A DNA stretch of 59,321 nt from Bacteroidales bacterium (GTDB lineage: Bacteria; Bacteroidota; Bacteroidia; Bacteroidales; Bacteroidaceae): NCBI GenBank assembly GCA_004552195.1, contig SFPC01000001.1, positions 1-59,321 on the forward strand, given 5' to 3'. Every line of letters starts with the position of its first letter. Position 1 is the stretch's first letter. The notes below the pieces were generated by a model. The model did not search any database. It was not told where the DNA came from and saw nothing but the letters and a program-made list of their open reading frames with translations. Shown here piece after piece: positions 26,717 to 35,459 of the stretch. Made by a program: the position numbers and the translations under genes.

Positions 26717-28141
26717 ATGCGTGCAATCCTTAGGAATATATTGACCATATTTTTGTGCATGTTCTTCGGTGTGGCTGTCGCTTTCGCCGAAGGTGGAAAG
26801 CACCGTTTCACTCTCGTGATTGATGCCGGCCATGGCGGACATGACGCCGGCGCACTCGGTGCCTATTCCAAAGAAAAGAATATCAACCTGAACGTAGCTC
26901 TGGCTTTCGGACGCCTGGTCGAGGAGAATTGTCCCGATGTCAAGGTGGTGTACACCCGCAAACGGGATGTGTTCATTCCCTTGCAGCGCAGGGCCGACAT
27001 AGCCAACGACAACAAGGCCGACCTCTTCATTTCCATTCACACCAATGCGCTGCCCAACGGCAAACAAGCTTATGGCTCTGAAACATACTCGCTCGGTATG
27101 GCACGAGCCAACGAAAACCTGGCTGTGGCCAAGCGAGAGAATGGCGTGATTACGCTGGAGAACGATTACCAACGCACTTACGAAGGTTTTGACCCCAATA
27201 AGGCCGAAAGTTACGTAATCTTTGAAATCATGCAGGACAAGTATATGCGCCAAAGTGTCGATTTGGCGCGCTGCATCCAAAATCAGTATACACAGGCCGG
27301 ACGACCCAACAAAGGGGTGCATCAGGCCGGATTTCTGGTGCTACGCAACACTTCCATGCCCTCCGTGCTGACCGAGCTGGGCTTCATCACCACGCCTTCG
27401 GAGGAGAGCTATCTCAACTCACAGAAGGGAGTGGCCGAGCTGAGTCGCAGTATCTACAATGGTTTCCTGGTCTACCGACGTCAGCACGACAAAACGGCTC
27501 GCGACCTGCCGGCTAACCTGCCTGCCAAGGTGGGCGAACAAGGTTGGCAGCCTCATTCGCAAACCGGAAATGAGGCCGAGGTGGCTGTGGTTCCCGTAGC
27601 CACTGTGCCCACCGAACGCCTCGTGGCGGCAGCACGCGAAGAGGAGCAGCCCCGGCAGCCGGAACGTAGCGTGAAGGAAACGACACGCAAGGAAAATACC
27701 GTGCCGGCACGCCCAACGGCAGGTCAGAATGTGACCAAACAGACACGCGAAACGAAAGCCAAGCAGCCGGAAACGACTCCGAAGAACACGGCCAAAAATA
27801 CGCAGACCAAAGGCAAGACAACTGCCGCAAAAGAGAGCAAAGCCAAGCAGCAGGCACAGCCGAAGTCGAAGGTGAACTACCGCGTACAAGTGGGAGCCGG
27901 AAAGAAAGATATTTCGCCCAAGGACAGTCAGTTCAAGGGCTTGGCCATCCAGCGTGTGAAGGAGGGAAGCCTGTTTAAATATTTCTACGGCAACTATTCC
28001 TCATTTGCCGAAGCACAAAAAGGATTGAAAACAGCCAAGGCAAAAATTCCAGGAGCTTACATCGTGGCTTATGTGGCGGGAAAATCTGTCTCGGTTTCGG
28101 AAGCCCGTGAAAAAGAAAAAGAGAAGAACAAAACACATTGA
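26717..28141 (+). CDS. N-acetylmuramoyl-L-alanine amidase with SPOR-like C-terminus
   Basis: A 474-residue secreted Zn amidase (Amidase_3) that cuts the stem peptide from MurNAc, typically at division septa. A signal peptide (residues 1-24, ending VAVAFA) is followed by VIDAGHGGHDAGA (H39), E53 in SKEKNINLNVALA, SIHTNALP, and the catalytic glutamate in VLTELGFIT. A lysine/threonine-rich linker (residues about 290-385) leads to a SPOR-type domain (VNYRVQVGAG to YIVAYVAG), expected to bind denuded glycan. It overlaps the operon with the MlaD-like gene, 11 bp downstream. Confidence 0.94.
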   Translation: MRAILRNILTIFLCMFFGVAVAFAEGGKHRFTLVIDAGHGGHDAGALGAYSKEKNINLNVALAFGRLVEENCPDVKVVYTRKRDVFIPLQRRADIANDNKADLFISIHTNALPNGKQAYGSETYSLGMARANENLAVAKRENGVITLENDYQRTYEGFDPNKAESYVIFEIMQDKYMRQSVDLARCIQNQYTQAGRPNKGVHQAGFLVLRNTSMPSVLTELGFITTPSEESYLNSQKGVAELSRSIYNGFLVYRRQHDKTARDLPANLPAKVGEQGWQPHSQTGNEAEVAVVPVATVPTERLVAAAREEEQPRQPERSVKETTRKENTVPARPTAGQNVTKQTRETKAKQPETTPKNTAKNTQTKGKTTAAKESKAKQQAQPKSKVNYRVQVGAGKKDISPKDSQFKGLAIQRVKEGSLFKYFYGNYSSFAEAQKGLKTAKAKIPGAYIVAYVAGKSVSVSEAREKEKEKNKTH

Positions 28142-28152
28142 TTACCCAAACA

Positions 28153-29070
28153 ATGAAGAAAGAAACAAAAATCGCACTTACCGCCATTGTGGCCTTGGTG
28201 TTGCTTTTCATCGGTATCAATTTCCTGAAAGGCATCAACGTGTTCCAAGCTACGAATACTTACTACGTGAAGTTCAAGGACGTGGCCGGTTTGGCTGTGT
28301 CCAATCCCGTATATGCCAACGGCTATCCCGTGGGCATCGTGCGTACCATCGACTATGACTACAAGCGAGGCGAACACGTGGTGGTGGGCATTGAGCTCGA
28401 CGACGAAATGCGTGTGCCGGAGCAAACACGCGCCGAGCTGGAGACAGAACTGATGGGCGGAGTGAAAATGCTGCTGGTGCTCGGACCTAATCCTACACGC
28501 AACATCGAGCAGGGGGATACCATCCTGGGCGGCATGCACTTGGGAGCCATGGACAAAGTCCAGGCCATGGTGCCCGCCATCGAACGTCTCTTGCCCAAGC
28601 TCGACAGCATCATGGACAACATCAACCGTCTGACTGCCGACCCCGCATTGGTGCAGACACTGCACAACACGGCCGAACTCACCAACGACCTGAAGCAGAC
28701 CACAGCACGCCTCAACGCTATGATGCAGCAAGATATTCCACAAACTTTGGCGACGCTGAACCGCACACTGGCCAACACCGAAAAACTTACGGCCAACATG
28801 GCTTCGCTCGACGTGCAGTCCACTCTTGGCAGCGTGAATGCCACGCTCGAAAGTGCCCATCAGCTGACCGAACGCCTCAATTCCACCACGAGCTTCCTCG
28901 ATGGGCAACTCCGCACCACGGACAACACGCTCGGACTCTTCCTCAACGATCGTGGAGTGTACGACAATCTGAATGCTACGCTGGGCCATGCCGACTCACT
29001 CATGATGGATCTCAAGGCTCATCCCAAACGCTACGTCCACTTCTCCATTTTCGGAAAAAAAGACAAATAG
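28153..29070 (+). CDS. MlaD/MCE family protein
   Basis: A 305-residue protein with one N-terminal membrane helix (residues about 6-22) and an MCE domain (YYVKFKDVAGLAVSNPVYANGYPVG). This domain forms hexameric rings that carry lipids between membranes. The long helical C-terminal part (residues 140-300) is rich in Thr/Asn/Leu and is likely to form a coiled tube. Only the substrate-binding part is here; no MlaE or MlaF partner is adjacent. The start at ATG 28153 is favoured over a TTG at 28138. Confidence 0.92.
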   Translation: MKKETKIALTAIVALVLLFIGINFLKGINVFQATNTYYVKFKDVAGLAVSNPVYANGYPVGIVRTIDYDYKRGEHVVVGIELDDEMRVPEQTRAELETELMGGVKMLLVLGPNPTRNIEQGDTILGGMHLGAMDKVQAMVPAIERLLPKLDSIMDNINRLTADPALVQTLHNTAELTNDLKQTTARLNAMMQQDIPQTLATLNRTLANTEKLTANMASLDVQSTLGSVNATLESAHQLTERLNSTTSFLDGQLRTTDNTLGLFLNDRGVYDNLNATLGHADSLMMDLKAHPKRYVHFSIFGKKDK

Positions 29071-29102
29071 ACGTTCGCGGAATCTCTTTAGACGAAATAT
29101 AG

Positions 29103-29164
29103 CCGGGAAGGAAAATTTGCCCGGATGCCGCTGGTGCATCCGTCAAATTTCCCTTCCCGTTTTG
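29103..29164 (+). terminator. nested hairpin terminator after the MlaD-like gene
   Basis: Outer stem CGGGAAGG/CCTTCCCG with AAATTTG/CAAATTT, enclosing an inner hairpin CGGATGC/GCATCCG, followed by TTTTG. It forms a long cruciform-like structure. Confidence 0.75.
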
Positions 29165-29232
29165 CTTGTTTATTCAAGTTTCGCAACTTGCGAAACTTAC
29201 CGGTTATTAGGTTAGGGTTGCTTCGCTCCCGG

Positions 29233-29333
29233 GGTTATGAGGTTATAAAGTTACCTTCTGAGTATAGTATTTTCTGCTATGCGGAAACTTTTAGTAGCAA
29301 CTTTATAATCTCATAACCTTATTCCTCATAACC
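29233..29333. repeat. TA-rich inverted-repeat element, family 1, copy 2
   Basis: Left arm GGTTATGAGGTTATAAAG at 29233-29250; right arm, its complement with one or two changes, at 29297-29318. The arms match copies 1 and 3, but the centre (TATAGTATTTTCTGCTAT) is different, so only the ends are shared. Confidence 0.7.
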
Positions 29334-29447
29334 TTTTCATTTGCAAAACTTGAATTATTTACTTGGCATTTAGACCTCGTCGGGACTTCGCTATTTCAGA
29401 AAAAAGATAGAAATTTGTAGTCCGTAACTCGTCTAAGCTAACCTTTT

Positions 29448-30821
29448 ATGAGCCAATCCGATGCCTCCACTTGGCAAGAATGCCTGAATATCATACGCAA
29501 AACGGTTCCCGAGCAGCATTTCAATGCTTGGTTTGAGCCGCTTGAATTTGTTCGCTGCGAAGACGGCATGTTGCTGCTTTGTGTGCCGAACAAATTCTTC
29601 TATGACTATTTCGACCGTTATTATGCCGTTTACCTGGTGCAGGCCATGAAAGAGGTGTATGGGACCGGTGTACAGCTCAAGTATATGCTCAAACCCGACA
29701 AACCGGAAAACAAAACCAATGAGCCTATCTTGAAAACCGGCCCGGCAACGGTTCATAAAAATGCACTCAACACGGTGCAGCACCCCGGCGAGTTGCCACC
29801 TATCGACCCGCAACTCAATCCCCGTTACACGTTCGACAACTTTGTGGAAGGCGCCAGCAACAAACTGCCGCGCAGTGTGGGTATCAGCATTGCAGACACC
29901 CCGGGCAAGAGTACGTTTAATCCTTTCTTTCTTTACGGGCCCAGCGGAGTGGGGAAAACCCATCTCGTCAATGCCATCGGTGTGCGCATTCGGGAACTTT
30001 ATCCCGAAAAGCGCGTGCTTTTCGTGTCGGCCCATGTGTTCAAAACACAATATACCGACTCCGTCATCCACAACACCCAGAACGATTTTATCAACTTCTA
30101 CCAAACCATCGACGTTCTCATCATCGATGACATACAGGAGATAACCACGGCGAAGACACAACAGTCGTTCTTCCACATTTTCAACCACTTGCAGCAGAAC
30201 AACCGCCAGATTATCATCACCTGCGACCGTCCGCCCGTGGAACTCGAAGGTATGGAAGAACGTATGCTCACCCGTTTCAAATGGGGTATGACTGCAGAGC
30301 TGGAAAAGCCCGATACGCAGTTGCGCCGCGACATCCTGATCTCCAAAATCCGCAAGGACGGACTCGTCATTCCACCGGAGGTGGTGCAGTATATCGCCCG
30401 GAATGTGGAAAGCAGTGTGCGCGAACTCGAAGGCATCATCAATTCTATCATGGCCTATTCCGTGGTGGACAACTGCGAGATAGATTTGCAACTCACGCAG
30501 CGCATTGTGGCACGGGCTGTCAATCTGGAGAAAAAAGAACTCGTTCCCGACGACATCATCGCCGCCGTTTGCAAACGCTACGGGCACAAACAAAAAGAGC
30601 TGGCGTCGAAAAGCCGTAAACAGTCCATCGTACAGTCGCGGCAGCTGGCCATGTATCTCATCCATAAGTACACCGAAAGCACTTACAGCCAGCTGGGTCG
30701 CCTTTTCGGTAAGCGCGACCACAGCACCGTGCTCTATGCCTGCAACCAGACGGCCCGCCGCATCAGTGTGGACAAAGCGTTCCGTCGCGAAGTGGAGGAG
30801 CTGGAAGCCGCTCTGAAATAA
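29448..30821 (+). CDS. dnaA: chromosomal replication initiator protein DnaA
   Basis: A 457-residue AAA+ initiator. Domain I is at the N-terminus (WQECLNIIRKTVPEQHFNAWFEPL). The Walker A GPSGVGKT is at residues 164-171, Walker B VLIIDDIQE, and the sensor arginine lies in EERMLTRFKWG. Domain IV ends with the DNA-binding signature KSRKQSIVQSRQLAMYLI followed by GKRDHSTVLYA. The linker is of normal length. The genes around it (mlaD, tRNA-Ser, fucP) are not the dnaN/recF set, as is common in Bacteroidales. Confidence 0.98.
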   Translation: MSQSDASTWQECLNIIRKTVPEQHFNAWFEPLEFVRCEDGMLLLCVPNKFFYDYFDRYYAVYLVQAMKEVYGTGVQLKYMLKPDKPENKTNEPILKTGPATVHKNALNTVQHPGELPPIDPQLNPRYTFDNFVEGASNKLPRSVGISIADTPGKSTFNPFFLYGPSGVGKTHLVNAIGVRIRELYPEKRVLFVSAHVFKTQYTDSVIHNTQNDFINFYQTIDVLIIDDIQEITTAKTQQSFFHIFNHLQQNNRQIIITCDRPPVELEGMEERMLTRFKWGMTAELEKPDTQLRRDILISKIRKDGLVIPPEVVQYIARNVESSVRELEGIINSIMAYSVVDNCEIDLQLTQRIVARAVNLEKKELVPDDIIAAVCKRYGHKQKELASKSRKQSIVQSRQLAMYLIHKYTESTYSQLGRLFGKRDHSTVLYACNQTARRISVDKAFRREVEELEAALK

Positions 30822-30845
30822 TGAAGCCGGGGGCGGCATCGTTCG

Positions 30846-30865
30846 CTATAGTTCGCTATAGTTTG
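30846..30865. repeat. two tandem CTATAGTTNG decamers
   Basis: CTATAGTTCG CTATAGTTTG, 25 bp past the dnaA stop. The same decamer type (CTATAGATNN) occurs six times at 38871-38930. A short piece resembling the family 2 terminal repeat (ATTTCCCGAAAAAACGCT) follows at 30873-30890. Confidence 0.65.
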
Positions 30866-30969
30866 TCGTTTCATTTCCCGAAAAAACGCTGCAAACGCTT
30901 CCGAACGGCAGGAATGTGGCGGCTTTGAGGCAGAAATGTGGAGAAGTTAAAAAAAACTTTGGCTTTTTA

Positions 30970-31001
30970 TTTGGTGCAAAAGGAGCATTCTCCTATCTTT
31001 G
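30970..31001 (+). promoter_or_regulatory. promoter of tRNA-Ser (TTTG-N20-TATCTTTG)
   Basis: TTTG at 30970-30973 and TATCTTTG at 30994-31001, spaced by exactly 20 bp; a textbook Bacteroidota promoter 40 bp before the tRNA. Confidence 0.8.
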
Positions 31002-31040
31002 CACCCGATTTACAGCCACAGACGCTGAGAACGTCAAAAA

Positions 31041-31131
31041 GGAAAGGTGCTCGAGTGGTTGAAGAGGCACGCCTGGAAAGCGTGTAACCGCCTAAAGCGG
31101 TTCGTAGGTTCGAATCCTATCCTTTCCGCCA
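31041..31131 (+). tRNA. tRNA-Ser (anticodon GGA)
   Basis: Acceptor stem GGAAAGG (31041-31047) pairs with CCTTTCC (31121-31127); the discriminator is G31128 and a CCA follows at 31129-31131. The anticodon loop reads CTGGAAA. A long variable arm (about 16 nt) and the T-loop GGTTCGAATCC mark it as a class II serine tRNA. Confidence 0.96.
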
Positions 31132-31133
31132 AC

Positions 31134-31168
31134 AATCCGGCATGACAATTCCGTCATGCCGGATTTTT
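31134..31168 (+). terminator. intrinsic terminator after tRNA-Ser
   Basis: Perfect 13-bp stem AATCCGGCATGAC/GTCATGCCGGATT with a 6-nt loop and T-run. It ends 14 bp before the start of the MFS gene. Confidence 0.9.
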
Positions 31169-31181
31169 CAATTTACAGCTG

Positions 31182-32402
31182 ATGAAAACAAACCGTATCT
31201 CTTTGTTCCAGACCGCTGAAGGGCGCAATTACCTTTGGCCTTTTGTACTCGTTACCTCCCTCTTCTTCCTTTGGGGCTTTGCCCACAGCATCCTGGACGT
31301 GCTCAACAAACATTTTCAGGACAGTATGCACATCTCCAAGACGGAGTCGGCACTGGTACAGGCCGTGGTCTATGGCGGCTATTTCCTCATGGCATTGCCG
31401 GCCGGCTTCATCATCCGTCGCTTCGGTTACCGCGCGGGCGTACTCACCGGTTTGTTGCTCTACGGAGTAGGTGCGTTGCTCTTTATTCCCGGCGGGCAGT
31501 TGCTCTCCTTCCCCTTCTTCCTTTTCTCCCTCTTCATCATCGGTTGTGGCTTGACCTGTTTGGAAACAGCGGCCAACCCCTACGTGACCGTGCTGGGGCG
31601 GGCCGACGGTGCAGAGCGGCGCATCAACCTGGCGCAGTCGTTCAACGGGCTGGGCTGGATAGTGGGTCCCCTTGTGGGCGGCTGTTTCCTCTTCATGGGC
31701 GAGGAAGGCAGTGCGGACATCTCCACGCCTTACGCCATCATCGGCCTCGTGGTGCTCGCGGTGGCCTGCCTCTTCTCTCGCATCAAGTTGCCCGAAGTGG
31801 CCGGGGAATCCTCCGCTCCCGTAGAGACTTCCAATCGCAACGCTCTAGGACAGCTCTTCCGCCACCGCCCCTTCGTGTGGGGCATGGCCGCCCTGTTCCT
31901 GTATGTGGCGGCCCAGACCGGCATCAACAGTTTTTTCATTAATTATGTTACGGAAAATGCCGGGCTGAGCAACGCTACGGCCTCCCTCTACCTCTCTTTC
32001 GGCGGCATGGGACTCTTTATGTTGGGGCGCATGGGCGGCAGTTGGCTCATGGCGCGCATTGCTGCGGGCCGCGTCCTGCTGGGCTGTGCCTTGTTCGCTT
32101 CGATTGCCATGGCCGTGCTCCTTACGGGCATGGGGATGGCCGGCATCGCCGCTTTTTTTGTGTGTTATCTCTGTGAGAGCATCATGTTTCCCACCATCTT
32201 TGCCCTCTCGCTGCGTGGGGTGGGGGAACATACCAAAATGGCCTCGTCGTTGCTCATCATGTGTATCGTGGGCGGTGCGATAGCTCCCGTGTTGATGGGA
32301 CTGATTGCGGATTGCAGTTCCATCGCTGCCGCTTTTGTCGTGCCCTTAGCCTGCTTCCTTTTTATCGGGGCCTATGCCCTGAGAGTGTGTCGGGCGCAGT
32401 AG
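31182..32402 (+). CDS. FucP-type MFS sugar transporter
   Basis: A 406-residue, 12-helix proton symporter of the FucP/GlcP group. The N-terminal FVLVTSLFFLWGFAHSILDVLNKHFQ is the hallmark of the family, and CLETAANPYVTVLG with NLAQSFNGLGWIVGPLVGG follows in the middle. L-fucose, glucose and galactose are usual substrates; no sugar-catabolic gene is adjacent, so the substrate is open. It starts 14 bp after the tRNA-Ser terminator and may depend on readthrough or on a promoter inside that region. Confidence 0.92.
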   Translation: MKTNRISLFQTAEGRNYLWPFVLVTSLFFLWGFAHSILDVLNKHFQDSMHISKTESALVQAVVYGGYFLMALPAGFIIRRFGYRAGVLTGLLLYGVGALLFIPGGQLLSFPFFLFSLFIIGCGLTCLETAANPYVTVLGRADGAERRINLAQSFNGLGWIVGPLVGGCFLFMGEEGSADISTPYAIIGLVVLAVACLFSRIKLPEVAGESSAPVETSNRNALGQLFRHRPFVWGMAALFLYVAAQTGINSFFINYVTENAGLSNATASLYLSFGGMGLFMLGRMGGSWLMARIAAGRVLLGCALFASIAMAVLLTGMGMAGIAAFFVCYLCESIMFPTIFALSLRGVGEHTKMASSLLIMCIVGGAIAPVLMGLIADCSSIAAAFVVPLACFLFIGAYALRVCRAQ

Positions 32403-32491
32403 TACGCCGGGGTGGGGACGGGGTGCGGCCACGTGCTCCGTTGACCATTTGTCTGTAAGTATGCGTGCCGAAAATCGTTTACCATTCTGCC

Positions 32492-33940
32492 ATGTCCTCC
32501 GAAGAAATTCTCCCTTTGCTCCGTGCCGAGTTTGGCTTCCCCTTCACGCCCGACCAAGAGCGTGCAGCCTTTTTGCTCAGCCGTTTTGTCTGTACGCAGC
32601 GCGACCGGGCCGCCTGCCTGTTGCGCGGCTATGCCGGTACGGGCAAGACCTCGCTCGTCGGGGCTTTGGTGAAGGTGATGCGGCGGCTCCACCGTGAAGT
32701 GGTGCTCTTAGCCCCTACAGGCCGAGCCGCCAAGGTGTTCGCCCGACATGCCGGCACGGCGGCGTTTACCATCCACCGCGCCATTTACCGGCAGGAAACA
32801 TTTCAAGGGGAGAACACGCGCTTCAGTCTGGGCTTTAACAAGTTGCGCCATGCCCTCTTTATCGTGGATGAGGCTTCAATGATTTCCATCGGCACGGGCG
32901 GTTACATGGATACTCCCTTCGGCTCGGGCGAACTGATGGACGATTTGATCAGCTATGTCTACAGTGGCGAAGGTTGCCGCCTGCTGTTGGTGGGCGACAC
33001 CGCGCAGTTGCCTCCGGTGGGCGAGGAGGAAAGTCCCGCACTCCAGGCCGAGGTGCTGGCTCGCTACGGTCTGTTGGTCGGTGCGGCGGACTTGACGCAG
33101 GTGTTGCGCCAACAGCGCGAGAGCGATGTGCTGGCCGGTGCCACACTGCTGCGCAACCTGTTGCATGAAGGGTTTGAGGGAGTGCCTCCCATCCATACCG
33201 ATCCTCGGGGCGAGGTGCGCGTGATGCCGGGCAACGAATTGATCGAGAGTCTCGAAGGTGATTATCACCAGTTCGGCACAGACAATGTCATCGTGGTGAC
33301 CCGCTCCAATAAACGTGCCAATGTGTACAACCAAGGCATCCGGGCACGCATCTTTGACCGCGAAGAGGAACTCTCGCGGGGCGACTTGGTGATGGCTGTG
33401 AAAAACAATTATTTCTGGATTGAACAACTGGCGGCACAACTCGGCAAGGACGAACGGCTGCCCATGGGTTTCTTGGCCAATGGCGACGCTGCCGAGGTGG
33501 TGCGCATCCGTAATGTGCATGAACAGTACGGTTTCCGTTTTGCCGATGCCACCTTGCGTTTTGCCGATTACGATGATTTTGAGCTGGACTGCCGTGTGCT
33601 GCTCAGCACGCTGCAATCCGATTCGCCCTCCCTCACCCGCGAGGAGAGCAACCGTTTGTTCGAGGCTGTACAGGCCGATTATGCCCACATTCCCTTGAAG
33701 AAAGATCGCATGAAAGCCATTCGGCAGGATGCGTATTACAATGCTGTGCAGCTGAAGTATGCCTATGCCGTGACGTGCCACAAGGCGCAGGGTGGGCAGT
33801 GGGCACGGGTGTATGTGGACCAGGGTTATGTGCCCGAAGATGCCGGCGGCGCATCCTATCTACGCTGGCTCTACACCGCTTTTACCCGCACCACAGAGCG
33901 CGTTTATTTAGTCAACTGGCCCGAAACGGCTTTGCGATGA
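32492..33940 (+). CDS. RecD-like SF1 helicase / ATPase
   Basis: A 482-residue superfamily 1B helicase. Walker A GYAGTGKTS is at residues 46-54, then APTGRAAKVF (motif Ia), FIVDEASMIS (motif II), LLVGDTAQLPPVGEEES (motif III), and a UvrD_C_2-type end with YAVTCHKAQGGQWARV and LYTAFTRTTERVYL. It is much shorter than RecD2 and has no N-terminal extra domains, the usual form in Bacteroidales. Probably acts in DNA repair; no partner is adjacent. The start at 32492 is preferred over a GTG at 32465. Confidence 0.92.
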   Translation: MSSEEILPLLRAEFGFPFTPDQERAAFLLSRFVCTQRDRAACLLRGYAGTGKTSLVGALVKVMRRLHREVVLLAPTGRAAKVFARHAGTAAFTIHRAIYRQETFQGENTRFSLGFNKLRHALFIVDEASMISIGTGGYMDTPFGSGELMDDLISYVYSGEGCRLLLVGDTAQLPPVGEEESPALQAEVLARYGLLVGAADLTQVLRQQRESDVLAGATLLRNLLHEGFEGVPPIHTDPRGEVRVMPGNELIESLEGDYHQFGTDNVIVVTRSNKRANVYNQGIRARIFDREEELSRGDLVMAVKNNYFWIEQLAAQLGKDERLPMGFLANGDAAEVVRIRNVHEQYGFRFADATLRFADYDDFELDCRVLLSTLQSDSPSLTREESNRLFEAVQADYAHIPLKKDRMKAIRQDAYYNAVQLKYAYAVTCHKAQGGQWARVYVDQGYVPEDAGGASYLRWLYTAFTRTTERVYLVNWPETALR

Positions 33941-33992
33941 ACGGGTGTTGCTGCCGTTGCACGGAGATTTTCTTGCTCCCTCTCTCTTCCTT

Positions 33993-34286
33993 CTAACACC
34001 CCTTGCCGTCGAGGCTGCACGCAGCACCATCTGCCACATAATCCGACAAGAATTCGTCCGGTGAGAAACTCACCCGGCCATCCTCCGTTACAAAGCAGGG
34101 TATGCCCACTGAACCTTGCGCTTTGACTTCGGCAAAGGCGGGATGAGTGTCGCGAAGACGTAAAAATTCTTTCAAATGGCGCACGTGCTCGCCAATGTCA
34201 ATGAGGCGGTACTGCGGATGGTCTTTCAGTTGTTCTTTCACCTGCAGACAGTCGGGGCAGGTGGACATTACGTAGATTTTGGTCAT
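33993..34286 (-). CDS. glutaredoxin-like protein
   Basis: A 97-residue thioredoxin-fold protein. The redox site is C10-P-D-C13 (VMSTCPDCLQVKEQL), and the cis-proline lies in GSVGIPCFVTEDG. There is no signal peptide, so it is cytoplasmic. Glutathione is generally absent from Bacteroidales, so it may use another thiol or a thioredoxin reductase. It converges with the helicase gene. Confidence 0.88.
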   Translation of the reverse strand: MTKIYVMSTCPDCLQVKEQLKDHPQYRLIDIGEHVRHLKEFLRLRDTHPAFAEVKAQGSVGIPCFVTEDGRVSFSPDEFLSDYVADGAACSLDGKGC

Positions 34287-34686
34287 GGTTTGTAGAGATG
34301 AAAAATACCCGTATAGATGATTTTAATTGTTGCAGTAGATTGTGTTGCGCTCCTTTTGTTGTGATGCTTGTTTAGCAATGCAGCAGAGCAACGGAGCGTT
34401 GTTATCTTCTGCCTGATTGTTTTGCAAAATTATCCATCCTTGAGCATTTATCCAATTCCCGTTTCCCAAAAAGGTGAAATCGGACAAACATACTGGTAGC
34501 TTTGTCCATCGTAGAGCTGCCAATTTTGTGGAGTATATAAATCCTCCTTGTCAAAAAAGTATAGAAAGATTTGGCTAAAAAGACAAAAAGCCATACATTT
34601 GCACTCGCAAAACGGAAAAGTGCTTATTGCCATGGTTGCCATGCTTCAAAAGGATTTATTTCCGAGCGTCTTTTCCCGCATAGTAT
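34287..34686. other. 400-bp AT-rich region before tRNA-Lys
   Basis: No convincing gene was found. It contains two TTATCCA sequences (34430, 34448) and the tRNA-Lys promoter. Confidence 0.6.
34570..34601 (+). promoter_or_regulatory. promoter of tRNA-Lys (TTTG-N20-TACATTTG)
   Basis: TTTG at 34570-34573 and TACATTTG at 34594-34601, exactly 20 bp apart. The tRNA starts 85 bp after the -7 box. Confidence 0.75.
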
Positions 34687-34759
34687 GCACTCTTAGCTCA
34701 GTTGGTAGAGCAACTGACTCTTAATCAGTGGGTCCAGGGTTCGAACCCCTGAGAGTGTA
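34687..34759 (+). tRNA. tRNA-Lys (anticodon CTT)
   Basis: A 73-nt tRNA without an encoded CCA. The acceptor stem is GCACTCT/AGAGTGT (first pair G-U). D-loop AGTTGGTAGA, anticodon CTT at 34720-34722 in the loop ACTCTTAAT, T-loop GGTTCGAACCC. All arms fold normally. Confidence 0.95.
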
Positions 34760-34765
34760 CAGAGC

Positions 34766-34806
34766 AAACAGGAAGAAAGTGATAAGGCTTTCTTCCTGTT
34801 TTCCTT
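34766..34806 (+). terminator. intrinsic terminator after tRNA-Lys
   Basis: Perfect 13-bp stem AACAGGAAGAAAG/CTTTCTTCCTGTT, 8-nt loop, followed by TTCCTTTT. Confidence 0.85.
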
Positions 34807-34918
34807 TTCGGCGGATTACCCGAATTTCTTAGCTGTGTCGTACGACAACGATTTTGATAGTAAAGTTGTAGTTGTTAATAATAAGAAGGGGGAGTAGAAA
34901 ATTAGTGGGATAAATCGT

Positions 34919-35458
34919 TTAATGTTTGTTTCTATTATGGGGATTTTTGCTCATTTTCATGCCTAACCAATGGGCAAAACGCAGATTGATGGCCATGAAA
35001 GCCACACCGGCGATGCCCCAAAAGAGGAGCTGCCATCCGCTCATGACGAGCCAGATGCTTTGCAGGCCGAGGGCGGAGTAGGGAAGAAGCAATAGCGACG
35101 TGACGAGACCGGGAACGTAACCTTTCACAGCTACGGCTTGTGACACATGGACGAACTGATGGAAGGCGAAGGCGATAAAGAGGGCTGACCAAAGTGGTAG
35201 GGCATAATTGCCGCCAACCAGCACGTAGCAGGTGGCGATCAGCAGTATGAACCACTCTTCCGCTGCCGCCAAGGCAAAGGCCGGGGTGGTGAGGCGTGAA
35301 AGGTGGGCTATCAAAGGGCGAAGCCTTGGAAACTTGGCGTTCAGTGCGTTCCGATGAGCCGCCAGCCAGCGGCGTTGCACCATGATTTCCTCCGCTTCGT
35401 GAAGTACGAACAGCAGGGGAAACGGTAGAACAAGGTAAAGGATGCTCAATGCGCTCAT
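34919..35458 (-). CDS. HXXEE domain membrane protein
   Basis: A 179-residue protein with four to five membrane helices. The family name motif H-x-x-E-E is at residues 20-24 (LHEAEEIM), a second AAAEEWF lies in the middle, and HQFVHVSQA follows. These conserved His/Glu residues suggest metal binding within the membrane, but the family has no known function. It begins one base after the TIGR04076 stop codon, so the two are translationally linked. Confidence 0.88.
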   Translation of the reverse strand: MSALSILYLVLPFPLLFVLHEAEEIMVQRRWLAAHRNALNAKFPRLRPLIAHLSRLTTPAFALAAAEEWFILLIATCYVLVGGNYALPLWSALFIAFAFHQFVHVSQAVAVKGYVPGLVTSLLLLPYSALGLQSIWLVMSGWQLLFWGIAGVAFMAINLRFAHWLGMKMSKNPHNRNKH

Positions 35459-35459
35459 C

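Larger units (their letters stand above)
29071..29447. other. 377-bp leader region of dnaA
   Basis: Holds the MlaD terminator (29103-29164) and a family 1 repeat (29233-29333). No TTATCCACA DnaA box was found on either strand, so this is not supported as a replication origin. Confidence 0.7.

Noticed and set aside
26191..26744. Short frames of 79-99 codons in the gap before the amidase gene
   Set aside because: They consist of the AAGCCTTCAC repeat and promoter sequence, with no coding pattern.
29433..30839. 468-codon minus-strand frame opposite dnaA
   Set aside because: Antisense shadow of dnaA with no start context or family motif.
34430..34456. Two TTATCCA sequences 18 bp apart, considered as DnaA boxes of an origin
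   Set aside because: Each matches only seven of nine positions, there are only two, and genes on both sides point toward the site, unlike at an origin.
34323..34642. Two minus-strand frames of 64-66 codons upstream of tRNA-Lys
   Set aside because: They overlap the tRNA promoter, have no family resemblance and no promoter of their own.
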